From NCBI GenBank assembly GCA_029552545.1, contig JAKPDO010000006.1, forward strand, positions 124,001-188,000: a stretch of 64,000 nt of DNA. Direction: 5' to 3'. The notes under the pieces are model-generated. The model did no database searches. It saw nothing but the letters and a program-made list of their open reading frames with translations, and was not told the DNA's origin. Origin of the DNA: Planctomycetota bacterium. Its GTDB lineage: Bacteria; Planctomycetota; Phycisphaerae; Sedimentisphaerales; Anaerohalosphaeraceae. Below are positions 26,143-42,973 of this stretch, in pieces (the first letter of the stretch is position 1; each line of letters begins with the position of its first letter). The position numbers and the translations under genes are program-made.

Positions 26143-27743
26143 AAAAGGACTATCTGTTAGCAATTGACCAGGGCACCAGCGCCACCAAGGCGGTTATCTT
26201 TGATACCGACGGGCGGATTGCGGCCAGAGGGTCTGAACCGCTGGGCTCTTCGTATCCCCGGCCGGGTTTCGTGGAGCAGGACCCGCTGGAAATCTACCGG
26301 AATGTTCTGGCCGCGCTGCGGTCCTGTTTGGCTCAGTTTCGCGCGGAGGTCTCCTCGGATTTGAACCGGATTCGGGTGTGCGGCATTTCCAACCAGCGGG
26401 AGACGTTCTGTTTGTGGGATGCACAGGGCCGGCCGCTGGCACCGGCGGTTGTCTGGCAGTGCCGGCGCTCGGCGGAGATTTGCAGCCGGATTCGGGGCTC
26501 GTCGCTGGAGCAGGAAATCATCCGCCGGACCGGACTGATTGCAGACCCTTATTTTTCGGGAACCAAGCTGGTTTGGCTGATGGAGAATTGTCCGGATATT
26601 CGAACGGCCGTTCAAAGCGGACGCGCCTTCTTTGGTACGGTGGATACCTGGCTTCTGTATAAACTGACGGGAGGCCGAAGCTACTGCACGGACTATACGA
26701 ACGCCTCGCGGACGCTCTTTTTCGACATTGACCGCTTGTGCTGGGACCCGTATCTGCTGGGTCAGTTTCATCTGACGGGACTGAAGCTGCCGGAGGTTCG
26801 GCCGTCCTCGTTTGCCTTCGGCCGGACGGATTTTGAGGGGCTGCTGCCGTCTCCAATCGGCATCCATGCTCTCGTTGGTGATTCTCATGCGGCGGCCTTC
26901 GGGGAACGATGTTTTGCGCCGGGGACGGCCAAGGCCACGCTGGGGACCGGCTGTTCCATTCTGCTGAATACCGGAAGCCGTCGTGTCGCGTCATCCGCCG
27001 GGATGATGAGTACGATTTGCTGGAGTGCAGGCGAGCGGGTGGATTATGCGCTGGAGGGAATCATTGTTTCCTGCGGTGCGACGATTCAATGGCTGCGGGA
27101 CAATCTGGGACTGCTGCGGGAGAGTGAGGAAAGCGAAGCAATGGCCCAATCGGTTCCCAACAGCGGCGGGGTGTATCTGATTCCGGCGTTCAGCGGATTG
27201 GGGGCTCCGTACTGGAACATGGACGCGAAAGCCGCGGTTACGGGATTGACGCTCGGCAGCACGAAGAACCATCTGGTTCGGGCGGCCCTCGAATCCATTC
27301 CGTATCAGATTCAGGATGTTCTCGCGGCGATGGAGCAGTGCAGCGGGCTTTCGCTGTCGCAGCTGCGGGTGGACGGCGGCATCAGTAAAAATCGGTTTAT
27401 TCTGCAGTTTTTGGCGGACCTGCTCGGCAAGGACGTCATCAATATCGGGTTCCAGGATGTCTCGGCGTTTGGTGCGGCCTGTCTGGCGGGTCTGGGGGCG
27501 GGGGTATTTGAAGACCTGCAGCGGCTGCCTCAACAGACGCTCGGGGAGGTTCGGTATCAGGCGGGTGCCGACACGTCCGAGGTCCAAACGAGTTATCAGG
27601 GATGGCTTCTGGAAGTGGAGCGTCTGAACCGTTCGGCGCTGTACAAAGCGGACACAGAAGGCCGGCGAAAAAAACAGACACCGCTTCGAATTACAGAGGT
27701 TGCCGGGAAAAAAGACGAGGCATTCGTCCGCAAAGAGCGGTGA
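26139..27743 (+). CDS. FGGY-family carbohydrate kinase (glycerol-kinase-like)
   Basis: 534 residues. Motifs of the glycerol-kinase branch are present: N-terminal phosphate loop DYLLAIDQGTSATKAVIFD, GISNQRETFCLWD, VVWQCRRSAE, GLIADPYFSGTKLVWLMEN, and the ATP-site SQLRVDGGISKNRFILQFLAD. It phosphorylates a hydroxyl of a three- to seven-carbon polyol or ketose using ATP. It is about 35 residues longer than GlpK, the excess being a charged C-terminal tail. The operon (isomerase, glycosidase, split transketolase, kinase) argues for a ketose kinase rather than housekeeping glycerol kinase; no glpF or glpD lies nearby. In the known D-apulose pathway an FGGY kinase feeds a split transketolase. Confidence 0.85.
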   Translation: MKKDYLLAIDQGTSATKAVIFDTDGRIAARGSEPLGSSYPRPGFVEQDPLEIYRNVLAALRSCLAQFRAEVSSDLNRIRVCGISNQRETFCLWDAQGRPLAPAVVWQCRRSAEICSRIRGSSLEQEIIRRTGLIADPYFSGTKLVWLMENCPDIRTAVQSGRAFFGTVDTWLLYKLTGGRSYCTDYTNASRTLFFDIDRLCWDPYLLGQFHLTGLKLPEVRPSSFAFGRTDFEGLLPSPIGIHALVGDSHAAAFGERCFAPGTAKATLGTGCSILLNTGSRRVASSAGMMSTICWSAGERVDYALEGIIVSCGATIQWLRDNLGLLRESEESEAMAQSVPNSGGVYLIPAFSGLGAPYWNMDAKAAVTGLTLGSTKNHLVRAALESIPYQIQDVLAAMEQCSGLSLSQLRVDGGISKNRFILQFLADLLGKDVINIGFQDVSAFGAACLAGLGAGVFEDLQRLPQQTLGEVRYQAGADTSEVQTSYQGWLLEVERLNRSALYKADTEGRRKKQTPLRITEVAGKKDEAFVRKER

Positions 27744-27853
27744 TTCTCGAATGTTCCGGCGGTGCGCAGGAGAAGAAGCTGTTCAAGGGACAATGGAAGG
27801 AATCGGTGTATCTTTTTTCGGCCGGCGTCTGCGGGCGGGATTGGCAAGCGTCG

Positions 27854-27881
27854 TTGACAAAGCGGAATGAGTTTATAGAAT
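27854..27881 (+). promoter_or_regulatory. Candidate promoter for the permease-GH78-GH2-GH127 unit
   Basis: TTGACA (27854-27859), a 16-bp spacer and TAGAAT (27876-27881), in the ~190-bp gap between the kinase and the permease. The -35 is a perfect consensus. It would let the downstream hydrolase unit be expressed separately from the transketolase unit. Confidence 0.5.
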
Positions 27882-27936
27882 CGGGAACGGCTTGACGGCG
27901 GTTTCCGCAGCCTGACACAGAATGGTACAGGGAAAT

Positions 27937-29463
27937 ATGAATACAAAGACCCAATCGACATCGGCTTCTGTCCCTTCCAAAGTCAAATCCACGCTGATTG
28001 AACGGCTCGATGCCCTCTATGAGTATGACCGGGAGCCCGTTCATGAAAGCAAACTGCAGGGCTGGCGGACGTTTATTGCGATGTTTGCCAGCGAGCACAT
28101 CGCGGGAACGGAGTTTGTGCTCGGGACGCTGCTGGTGATGCATGGGGTCCGGGCCGTTGACGTGTTCGGGGGGCTGGCGCTGGGGAATCTGCTGGCGGTT
28201 CTGAGCTGGGCTTTTATGTGCGCCCCGGTTGCCGTCAAAGAGCGTCTGACGATTTACTGGCAAATCCGCAAAATCGCCGGGCCGTATTTGACGGTTGTGT
28301 ATTCGGGTCTGTTTGCCCTGATTCTGTGTCTGCTGGCCGGTTCGATGGTCAATGTTTCTACGACGGCGGTGACGCTGCCTTTGGGAATTGCAAGTCCGAA
28401 CTATGCGGCGGGGCAGACGGTGCCGAGCGTTCCCTGGATTCTGATTGCCGTGGGAGTCGGAACCGCCATTGCTGTGCTGGCCGTTCTCGGATTTGAGCGG
28501 CTGGCTCATTTTGCCAAAGTGGTGGCGCCGTGGATGCCGTTTGTGTTTTTGTCCGGGGCGATTGCGTCGCTGCCGTCGCTGGGGGTGACCGGACTGGGGA
28601 ATTTCTGGCAGATTGCCAATGAGAAAATCTGGACGGGGGAGCCGTATCCCGGGCAGATGACGTACCGCTTCTGGCATTGTGTCGGGCTGGCCTGGCTGTG
28701 CAATATTGCTCAGCATATGGGAATGGGGGATGTAACAATTTTTCGATACGCCCGCAAGTGGCAGATGGGGTTTTGCTCGGCGTTTGGAATGTTCATCGGG
28801 CATTATCTGGCGTGGATTTGTTCGGGCGTTTTGTGTGCGGCGTATGTTCATTCCCAGCGGGCGGCGGGTGCGGCGGACCCCAATCCGACGCCGGGAAATA
28901 TTGCGATGTTCGGGGCCGGATATGCCGGGATTGTGTGTGTGCTGCTGGCCGGCTGGACGACGGCCAATCCGACGCTGTACCGGGCCGGGCTGGCGTTTCA
29001 GGTGGCTACGCCCAACTGGCGGCGCTGGGCGGTGACGCTGGCGGCGGGGATTTTAATGATTGTGACGGCGTGTATTCCGGCCGTGCTGCATTATCTGGAC
29101 CGGATTGTGGCGTATTACGGGCTTTTCTTTATGCCGCTGGGTGCGTTTATTTTTATTGATTTCTGGCTGTTTCCGCGTCTGGGGCTTGTGCGGAACTATG
29201 CACAGCAGCGCGGGCTGCGGCTCAGCTGGCCCGCGGCCGTGGGGTGGTTTGGTTCGTTCGGCATCTGTTTTGTCCTGTATGCCAAAGACCAGTATGCCTC
29301 GATGGCCTGGGTCAATTCGTATCTGCCGACTTTTCTGAGCCGCTATAAGCCCGATTTGTTTCTGCAGGTGCTTCCGGCATGGCTGATTGCGGTGTCCCTC
29401 TATACGGTGTGCAGTCTGATTCAGCAGCGGCTGCATCCCCTTGAACAGGAGCAGAAGATATGA
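27937..29463 (+). CDS. NCS1-family (cytosine/purine permease-like) transporter
   Basis: 508 residues from the ATG at 27937, preceded by CAGGGA; an ATG at 27922 is in frame but lacks a Shine-Dalgarno. Twelve hydrophobic segments. The N-terminus LQGWRTFIAMFASEHIAGTE with LGNLLAVLSWAFMCAPVAVKER, then AHFAKVVAPWMPFVFLSGAI and the late LDRIVAYYGLFFMPLGAFIFIDF, fit the nucleobase-cation-symport-1 group, which usually carries nucleobases, hydantoins or vitamins with H+ or Na+. Its position directly ahead of GH78, GH2 and GH127 makes a sugar or sugar-acid substrate possible, which would be unusual for the family. It shares an ATGA overlap with a tiny membrane gene. Confidence 0.75.
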   Translation: MNTKTQSTSASVPSKVKSTLIERLDALYEYDREPVHESKLQGWRTFIAMFASEHIAGTEFVLGTLLVMHGVRAVDVFGGLALGNLLAVLSWAFMCAPVAVKERLTIYWQIRKIAGPYLTVVYSGLFALILCLLAGSMVNVSTTAVTLPLGIASPNYAAGQTVPSVPWILIAVGVGTAIAVLAVLGFERLAHFAKVVAPWMPFVFLSGAIASLPSLGVTGLGNFWQIANEKIWTGEPYPGQMTYRFWHCVGLAWLCNIAQHMGMGDVTIFRYARKWQMGFCSAFGMFIGHYLAWICSGVLCAAYVHSQRAAGAADPNPTPGNIAMFGAGYAGIVCVLLAGWTTANPTLYRAGLAFQVATPNWRRWAVTLAAGILMIVTACIPAVLHYLDRIVAYYGLFFMPLGAFIFIDFWLFPRLGLVRNYAQQRGLRLSWPAAVGWFGSFGICFVLYAKDQYASMAWVNSYLPTFLSRYKPDLFLQVLPAWLIAVSLYTVCSLIQQRLHPLEQEQKI

Positions 29464-29648
29464 CATCGACGGGAAAACGAATTCTTCAGGCGATTTCCTT
29501 TGCGGGGCTGGCCCTTTCCCTCATCCCATCCTTTCTGGTCTTCGGGGGGCTCTTGTCTAAGGAGATGTATTTTCATTTGATGAATGCCGGGATGCTGATG
29601 TGGTTCGGCACGGCCGTTTTCTGGATTCGAAAAGACCATTTGGGCTGA
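29460..29648 (+). CDS. Small two-helix membrane protein
   Basis: 62 residues with two hydrophobic helices (QAISFAGLALSLIPSFLVFG and MNAGMLMWFGTAVFWI) separated by a short loop, ending RKDHLG. Its ATG overlaps the permease stop codon (ATGA), so the two are translationally coupled. It has no recognisable domain. The coupling suggests an accessory subunit of the permease, as small membrane proteins serve some other transporters. Confidence 0.7.
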   Translation: MTSTGKRILQAISFAGLALSLIPSFLVFGGLLSKEMYFHLMNAGMLMWFGTAVFWIRKDHLG

Positions 29649-29669
29649 ACCGTTTTTTGAGAGTCAAGG

Positions 29670-37776
<8,107 letters not shown>

Positions 37777-37818
37777 ACGGTTTCGACAACCTTTCGATGT
37801 TTGAGAAAGGAAAGGACA

Positions 37819-39381
37819 ATGAAGAAAATGACTTTGTTTGTCTGGATGGGACTGGCGGGATGCCTCTATGCGGCCGAATCCGACAGGGTGGAACAGTGGG
37901 ATTTTTTTGAACTGGCTCTGAAAGGGCCTTCAAGCGGCAATCCGTTTGTCGGGGTCGAATTTAGTGCTGTCTTTGAAAATGCCGGGAAGCGGTTTGAGCC
38001 GGAGGGCTTTTATGACGGCGACGGGATATTCCGGATACGCTTTATGCCGGACGAACAGGGCATCTGGAGATATAAAACGCGCAGCAATTATCCGGAGCTG
38101 GACGGCAAGGAAGGCCGCTTTATCTGCACGCCGCCGACAGCCGGCAATCACGGGCCCGTGCGGGTCCGTCAGCAGTATCATTTCGCCTATGCGGACGGTA
38201 CGCCGTTTTTCCCGTTCGGCACAACCCTTTATGAATGGCCTTTTCAGACGGAAGAGCTCAAAAAGCAGACGCTGGAGACGCTCAAGCAGTCGCCGTTTAA
38301 CAAAGCACGCTTTCTGCTGATACCGCCGTGGAAAGAGCACTATGTAACGAGTCCGGAGAAACTTACGGAATTTCCGTTTGTCGGGACGTCCCGGGAGAAT
38401 TGGGATTTCTCCCGATTCAATCCGGGTTATTTTCGGAATCTGGAATGGTGTGTCCGGCAGTTCCGCGATTTGGGAATTGAAGCGGACCTGATCATCTTTC
38501 ATCCGTATGACGACGGCAAGTGGGGGTTTGACCGGATGGATGCGGCGACGAACGAGCGGTATCTGCGCTATGTAATCGCCCGGTTTGCGGCCTACCGCAA
38601 TGTCTGGTGGTGTCTGGCGAACGAGAACAGCTTTATGACGCACCTGACGGATGCGGACTGGGACCGGCTCTTCCAGATTGTACAGGAGCGCGACCCCTAC
38701 GGGCACCTGCGGTCGATTCACAATGCCGACCGGATTTACGACTACTGCAAGCCGTGGGTGACCCATGTGAGTCTTCAGTACTATATGGCTGTGCGGTATC
38801 TGGGGATTTCGCCGATGCTGCGGGATATGTATCAGAAGCCGATTGTGCACGATGAGATTAACTACGAGGGGAATATTGCCCGGCGATGGGGGAATATCTC
38901 CGGCGAGGAGATGGTGTTTCGATTTTGGTCGGCGTATATCGGCGGGGCGTATGCGACGCACGGGGACTGCTATGGGACATCGGAGGACCCGACGTGGATA
39001 TCCATCGGCGGCAAAATGCAGGGGCAAAGCCCCCCGCGGATTGCCTTTCTGCGAAAGATTGTCGAGTCCGCCGGCGGGCTTGACCCGATTGATTATGCCT
39101 ATGAAACGAACATCGGCGGACGCGCGGGACAGCTTTATCTGATTTATTTCGGGCGGGAGCCGATTCGGCAGTGGACGTTTCGCCTGCCCAAGAAAAACCT
39201 CAAGGAGGGGATGCGTTTCCGGGCGGAGCTGATTGATACCTGGAATATGACGATTGAGCCGATTCAGGAAATTTTCGAAGTCAAACCGCTGGATGCCTAT
39301 ACCTTTACGGACAAGAACGGCCGTTCGGTTTCTCTGCCGGGCCGGCCGTATATGGCACTGCGGCTGCAGCGGGTGGATTAA
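37819..39381 (+). CDS. DUF5060/DUF4038-like/DUF5605 glycoside hydrolase, paralog 2
   Basis: 520 residues from the ATG at 37819 (AAAGGAAAGGAC upstream), with a signal peptide (MTLFVWMGLAGCLYA). Same architecture as 22719-24302: DUF5060 (VEQWDFFELALKGPSSGNPF), TIM barrel ([19 protein letters not shown]), DUF5605 (LIYFGREPIRQW ... DTWNMTIEPIQEIFEV). The putative acid/base is Glu in WWCLANENSF and the nucleophile Glu in KPIVHDEINYEGN. The barrel loops differ from paralog 1 (here HVSLQYYMAVRY against [12 protein letters not shown]), so their substrates may differ. It ends the plus-strand hydrolase run and overlaps the convergent transporter gene by 4 bp. Confidence 0.8.
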   Translation: MKKMTLFVWMGLAGCLYAAESDRVEQWDFFELALKGPSSGNPFVGVEFSAVFENAGKRFEPEGFYDGDGIFRIRFMPDEQGIWRYKTRSNYPELDGKEGRFICTPPTAGNHGPVRVRQQYHFAYADGTPFFPFGTTLYEWPFQTEELKKQTLETLKQSPFNKARFLLIPPWKEHYVTSPEKLTEFPFVGTSRENWDFSRFNPGYFRNLEWCVRQFRDLGIEADLIIFHPYDDGKWGFDRMDAATNERYLRYVIARFAAYRNVWWCLANENSFMTHLTDADWDRLFQIVQERDPYGHLRSIHNADRIYDYCKPWVTHVSLQYYMAVRYLGISPMLRDMYQKPIVHDEINYEGNIARRWGNISGEEMVFRFWSAYIGGAYATHGDCYGTSEDPTWISIGGKMQGQSPPRIAFLRKIVESAGGLDPIDYAYETNIGGRAGQLYLIYFGREPIRQWTFRLPKKNLKEGMRFRAELIDTWNMTIEPIQEIFEVKPLDAYTFTDKNGRSVSLPGRPYMALRLQRVD

Positions 39382-40493
39382 CCCGATGCCGAGGGGGTGT
39401 CGTTCGGCGGGTGTTTGCGCCAGTAATTGGCCAGGATGGAGCCGGACACATTCATCCAGGGGCTGAAGACGGCGGCGGCCAGTCCGACGGTGGCCAGTTT
39501 TCCCATAGCCGCAGCCAGGCCGGAAGCCATTCCTCCGTTCTGCAGGCCGACTTCAATCGCGATGGTCCGGCAGGAGTTTTTATCGAGGCCGCACAGCCGG
39601 GTCGCCCAATAGCCCAGAAAATAGCCCAGCGTGTTGTGCAGGGCGGCGGCCGCAAAAAGCAGGATGCCGATGTTCAGCAGGTGGTCGCGTCCGGCGGCCG
39701 TCGTGACGGCGGTAAAGTAAAGGATGCCCGCCATAGACAGAATTGGCATCAACCGATGCAGTCGATGCCAGCGTTCTTTTCGAACGGCGTTATAGACAAA
39801 GGCCGCCGCGATGGGAAGCAGGACCATCAGGATGATTTCCTGCATCATTTTGAGGAATTGGATGTGAACCATTTCTCCGGCCAGCAGCTTCATCCACAGG
39901 GGAGTCAGCAGCGGCGCCAGCAGCTGGGCCAGAGCGGTCAGGGTCACGGACAGGGCCAGGTTGGCCCCGGCGATGTAGTTCATTACGTTTGAGGCCAAAC
40001 CGCTGGAGCAGGAGCCGATCAGAATAATGCCGGCGGCGATTTCCGGCGGAAAGCCGAAGGTTTTGGCCAGGGCAAAGCCGACCAGCGGCATGATGGTAAA
40101 CTGACAGGCCGTTCCGATGATGACCGCTTTGGGCATTTTGGCCACACCCAGAAAGTCCTGGATGCTCATTTGCGTTCCCATGCCGAACATAACCAGCTGC
40201 ACAATCGGCAGAATCAGACGGCGGTCCTGCAGATTGACGGGCCCGATGCGGAGGAAATGCTCCGGAAAACACAGGGGGGCCGTCACAGCGGCGATGATGA
40301 GGACGGTATAACGAAATCCTTTGAGGGGGGTATCCGACAGCCCCACGGCCAGGAGAACGGGACAGGCTGCTGCGAAGATTTTGGCCGGCGTCGGCGCCGG
40401 GATGAGCAGGCCGAACAGCAGGGCTGCGAGCAGGCAGGCGGCGGACAATCCCAATGCTGTTTGAAAGAGACTGACCTTTTTTCGTATAGCCAT
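39378..40493 (-). CDS. Bile acid:sodium symporter (BASS) family transporter
   Basis: 371 residues from the ATG at 40493, which follows AGGAGGGTTG. About ten transmembrane helices. Family motifs are GIILIGSCSSGLASNVMNYIAG, where the second half of the sodium site lies, and IEVGLQNGGMASGLA. BASS proteins carry organic anions such as pyruvate, pantoate, 2-keto acids or bile acids with Na+. As the last gene of an operon with a split transketolase and an Asp/Glu-racemase-family enzyme, it may import an acidic substrate for them. The assignment to the family is firm, the substrate unknown. Confidence 0.87.
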   Translation of the reverse strand: MAIRKKVSLFQTALGLSAACLLAALLFGLLIPAPTPAKIFAAACPVLLAVGLSDTPLKGFRYTVLIIAAVTAPLCFPEHFLRIGPVNLQDRRLILPIVQLVMFGMGTQMSIQDFLGVAKMPKAVIIGTACQFTIMPLVGFALAKTFGFPPEIAAGIILIGSCSSGLASNVMNYIAGANLALSVTLTALAQLLAPLLTPLWMKLLAGEMVHIQFLKMMQEIILMVLLPIAAAFVYNAVRKERWHRLHRLMPILSMAGILYFTAVTTAAGRDHLLNIGILLFAAAALHNTLGYFLGYWATRLCGLDKNSCRTIAIEVGLQNGGMASGLAAAMGKLATVGLAAAVFSPWMNVSGSILANYWRKHPPNDTPSASG

Positions 40494-40539
40494 CAACCCT
40501 CCTGTATGAATAGGGAACAATTGCACATTGGCGACGGTT

Positions 40540-41193
40540 TTATTTAAGCACGCCCGCCAGATATTCGATTGCCGGCTGGGGGCTGGAAAGCACCGGAACC
40601 GTCAGCCGTTCCGGCGGAATTGTCTGAACCACCCGTGCCATCGAGGCCTGGGCCAGCACGATGACATCCACCCGTCCGGCCAGCTCGAGGATGCCTTCGG
40701 ATACAATTTTGTCATGCATGGCCGGATTGCCGGAAAGGACGGCCTCAAAAGCCCCTTCACACAGTTTCGCCGTCAGTTCAATATCGCTGGGACCCTGTCT
40801 GCGGATGAGTTCGGCAGTCGGATTCAGGGTGGACGGCAGGGTGGCGATGACGCCGATTCGTTTGCCGATTTGGACGGCTGCTTTGGCCATCGGCTCATCC
40901 ACTCGGATAACGGGGACGGTCGCCAGTTCCCTTCCGATTTCGGCGGCTTTGCCGAGGGAGGAGCAGGTTACGAGGATAGCATCCGTTCCTGCCTGTTCCG
41001 CCGAGAGAATGTGGCCGACCAGACGGCGGGCGGTCGGCTTGGTGAGGCATCCTTCCCGAAGAATGTCCTTCAGAAGCCCCTCATCTACCATATGCACCGT
41101 TTCGATGTCCGGCAGAAGCCGGCGGCACAGGTCATTGAAGACCGGAATCATCAGAGGGGAGGCGTGAATGAGTGTGAGTCGTTTTTTCGTCAT
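40540..41193 (-). CDS. Asp/Glu racemase-family protein
   Basis: 217 residues from the ATG at 41193, which overlaps the transketolase stop by 4 bp; a longer frame upstream lies inside the transketolase gene and is not used. Two-domain Asp/Glu/hydantoin racemase fold: LTLIHASPLMIPVFNDL, then AGTDAILVTCSSLGKAAEI with the first active-site cysteine, and VDVIVLAQASMARVV, where the second catalytic cysteine is replaced by alanine. One-cysteine members include decarboxylases, so racemisation is not assured. It sits between a transketolase pair and the BASS transporter. The natural substrate cannot be read from sequence. Confidence 0.8.
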   Translation of the reverse strand: MTKKRLTLIHASPLMIPVFNDLCRRLLPDIETVHMVDEGLLKDILREGCLTKPTARRLVGHILSAEQAGTDAILVTCSSLGKAAEIGRELATVPVIRVDEPMAKAAVQIGKRIGVIATLPSTLNPTAELIRRQGPSDIELTAKLCEGAFEAVLSGNPAMHDKIVSEGILELAGRVDVIVLAQASMARVVQTIPPERLTVPVLSSPQPAIEYLAGVLK

Positions 41194-42140
41194 GTCTTTT
41201 TCTTCCTGACGACGGCCCGGGCGGCCTCCACGATATCGTTTATCCCGATATGGTAATAATCCAGCAGGGCCTCCGGCGTTCCGGAGCGGGGGTAGCAGTC
41301 CGGCAGCCCCACTCGTTTGACGGGAACAGGGCATTCCTCCGCGCTGCATTCGGCCACGGCGCTGCCTAATCCGCCGATGATATTGTGGTCTTCAACTGTG
41401 ACAGCGGCCCCGGTCTGTTTTAAGAGAGAAACGATTCCGTGCACATCGAGGGGCTTGAGGGTATGGACATCTGCGACGACGGCGCGGATTCCCTCCCGGG
41501 CGAGCCGTTCGGCCGCCTGCAGGGCGCGGTTCACAACAAAACCGTTTGTAAAGAGGACGACGTCTTTTCCGTATTCGGCCAGGATGCGGATTTTGCCCAG
41601 TTCGAAAGGGATGTCCTGGCAATCCGCTCGGGGGTCGCGTCCGCTGCCGATGCGGAGATAGGCCGGACCCCGGAGTTTGTGAAGGGCTCGTGCGGCCTGC
41701 CGCACCTGAATATCGTCGGCGGGTACGACAACGGTGATGCCGGGAATGGTGCGCAGGATGCCCAGGTCTTCAAAGAACTGATGGGTTACTCCCTCGCGTT
41801 CTCCGGCGCTGATGCCGCCGTTGGCCCCGATGAGCTTGACATTCAGTCCCGGGTAGGCCACGAACGTCCGCACCTGTTCGCAGGCCCGCATCGTAAGAAA
41901 GCCCGCATAGGTTGCCACATAGGGAACCAGACCGCAGGCCGCCAGACCCGCCGCACAGTTCACGGCGTTTTGTTCGGCGATTCCCACGTCAATAAAGCGG
42001 TCCGGAAATCTTCGCGCAAACTCTTTGCCCTTGACAACCAGCACGGAATCGGCACAGACCAGAACGGTTTTGGGGTCCTGTTCAGCCAGTTCAATCAGGG
42101 TCTCAATAAAGGCCAGACGGGTGTTGCCCAGAGCAGTCAT
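41190..42140 (-). CDS. Transketolase, C-terminal subunit, set 2
   Basis: 316 residues. The Pyr domain has the catalytic glutamate in FIDVGIAEQNAVNCAAGLA, then ISAGEREGVTHQFFEDLGIL and GITVVVPADDIQVRQA; the C-terminal domain has VADVHTLKPLDVHG with VTVEDHNIIGGLGSAVAE. It pairs with the N-terminal subunit encoded just upstream on the same strand (ATG overlap at 42137-42140). It is only moderately similar to the set-1 subunit at 25177, so the two sets are not a recent duplication. Confidence 0.92.
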   Translation of the reverse strand: MTALGNTRLAFIETLIELAEQDPKTVLVCADSVLVVKGKEFARRFPDRFIDVGIAEQNAVNCAAGLAACGLVPYVATYAGFLTMRACEQVRTFVAYPGLNVKLIGANGGISAGEREGVTHQFFEDLGILRTIPGITVVVPADDIQVRQAARALHKLRGPAYLRIGSGRDPRADCQDIPFELGKIRILAEYGKDVVLFTNGFVVNRALQAAERLAREGIRAVVADVHTLKPLDVHGIVSLLKQTGAAVTVEDHNIIGGLGSAVAECSAEECPVPVKRVGLPDCYPRSGTPEALLDYYHIGINDIVEAARAVVRKKKT

Positions 42141-42964
42141 GAGCAGGGTCCTCCGAGAATGCGCATGGCCTGCTGATATTCTTCCGCAGTCGGGACGCGT
42201 TTGTGCCAGGAATTGTCGCCTATCATAAAAGGAACCCCGCAGCCCTTGACGGTATGGGCCAGAATGAGCGACGGCCGGTCTGTGCAGTCCCGGGCCTTTT
42301 GGAGGGCCGGGAGAATCTGTTCGAAACTGTGGCCGTCAATTTCCTGACAGTGCCATCCGAAGGCCTCCCACTTGGGCAGGATAGGATAAAGACCGCTGAC
42401 CTCCTCTACAGGGCCGCTGCTCTGCAGGCCGTTGTTGTCCACCAGCACAATCAGTCGGCCTGCTTTGTACTTGGCGGCCGCCGTCGCCGCCTCCCAGACG
42501 ACCCCTTCCTGAAGCTCTCCATCTCCGGTAATGACATAGGTATAGTAGTCGTATCCCGTCAGACGGGCGGCCAGCACCATTCCTAATCCGATGGAAATTC
42601 CGTTGCCCAGAGAGCCGGAAGTGCTGTCAATGCCGGGAGTCTTGTTCATATCCGGGTGTCCCTGCAGCATCGAATTCAGCGAGCGCAGGCCGGGCAGTTC
42701 GTCGCGGGAGAAGAAGCCCCTGCGGGCCAGCGCCGCATAAAGGGCCGGGCAGGCGTGCCCCTTGGAGAGGATGAATCGGTCTCGGTCGGGTTTTTGGGGA
42801 TTGGCTGGGTCGATATTCATTACCTCAAAATACAGGGCTGTAATCAGGTCGGTCACGGACAGCGATGCGCCGGGGTGACCGTCCCCGGCCTTGTAAATCA
42901 TTGTGAGGATGTCAATCCGAATCTGCCGGGCAATTTCTTCCAGTTCTTGAATTCGGTTCTGCAC
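42137..42964 (-). CDS. Transketolase, N-terminal (TPP-binding) subunit, set 2
   Basis: 275 residues. It has DGHPGASLSVTDLITALYFEV, SKGHACPALYAALARRGFF, GHPDMNKTPGIDSTSGSLGNG and the TPP motif VITGDGELQEGVVWEAATAA ending LVDNNGLQ. First gene of the minus-strand operon transketolase N - transketolase C - racemase-family - BASS transporter. Divergent from the DUF3826 gene across ~210 bp. It is closer than set 1 to the common 'tktN' subunits of many bacteria, so it could also serve the general pentose phosphate pathway; the neighbouring transporter argues for a specialised role. Confidence 0.92.
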   Translation of the reverse strand: MQNRIQELEEIARQIRIDILTMIYKAGDGHPGASLSVTDLITALYFEVMNIDPANPQKPDRDRFILSKGHACPALYAALARRGFFSRDELPGLRSLNSMLQGHPDMNKTPGIDSTSGSLGNGISIGLGMVLAARLTGYDYYTYVITGDGELQEGVVWEAATAAAKYKAGRLIVLVDNNGLQSSGPVEEVSGLYPILPKWEAFGWHCQEIDGHSFEQILPALQKARDCTDRPSLILAHTVKGCGVPFMIGDNSWHKRVPTAEEYQQAMRILGGPCS

Positions 42965-42973
42965 GTTTTTTGC

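Noticed and set aside
26139..27743. Housekeeping glycerol kinase (glpK)
   Set aside because: Sequence is in that branch, but there are no glpF or glpD neighbours and the operon suggests a ketose kinase; no symbol given.
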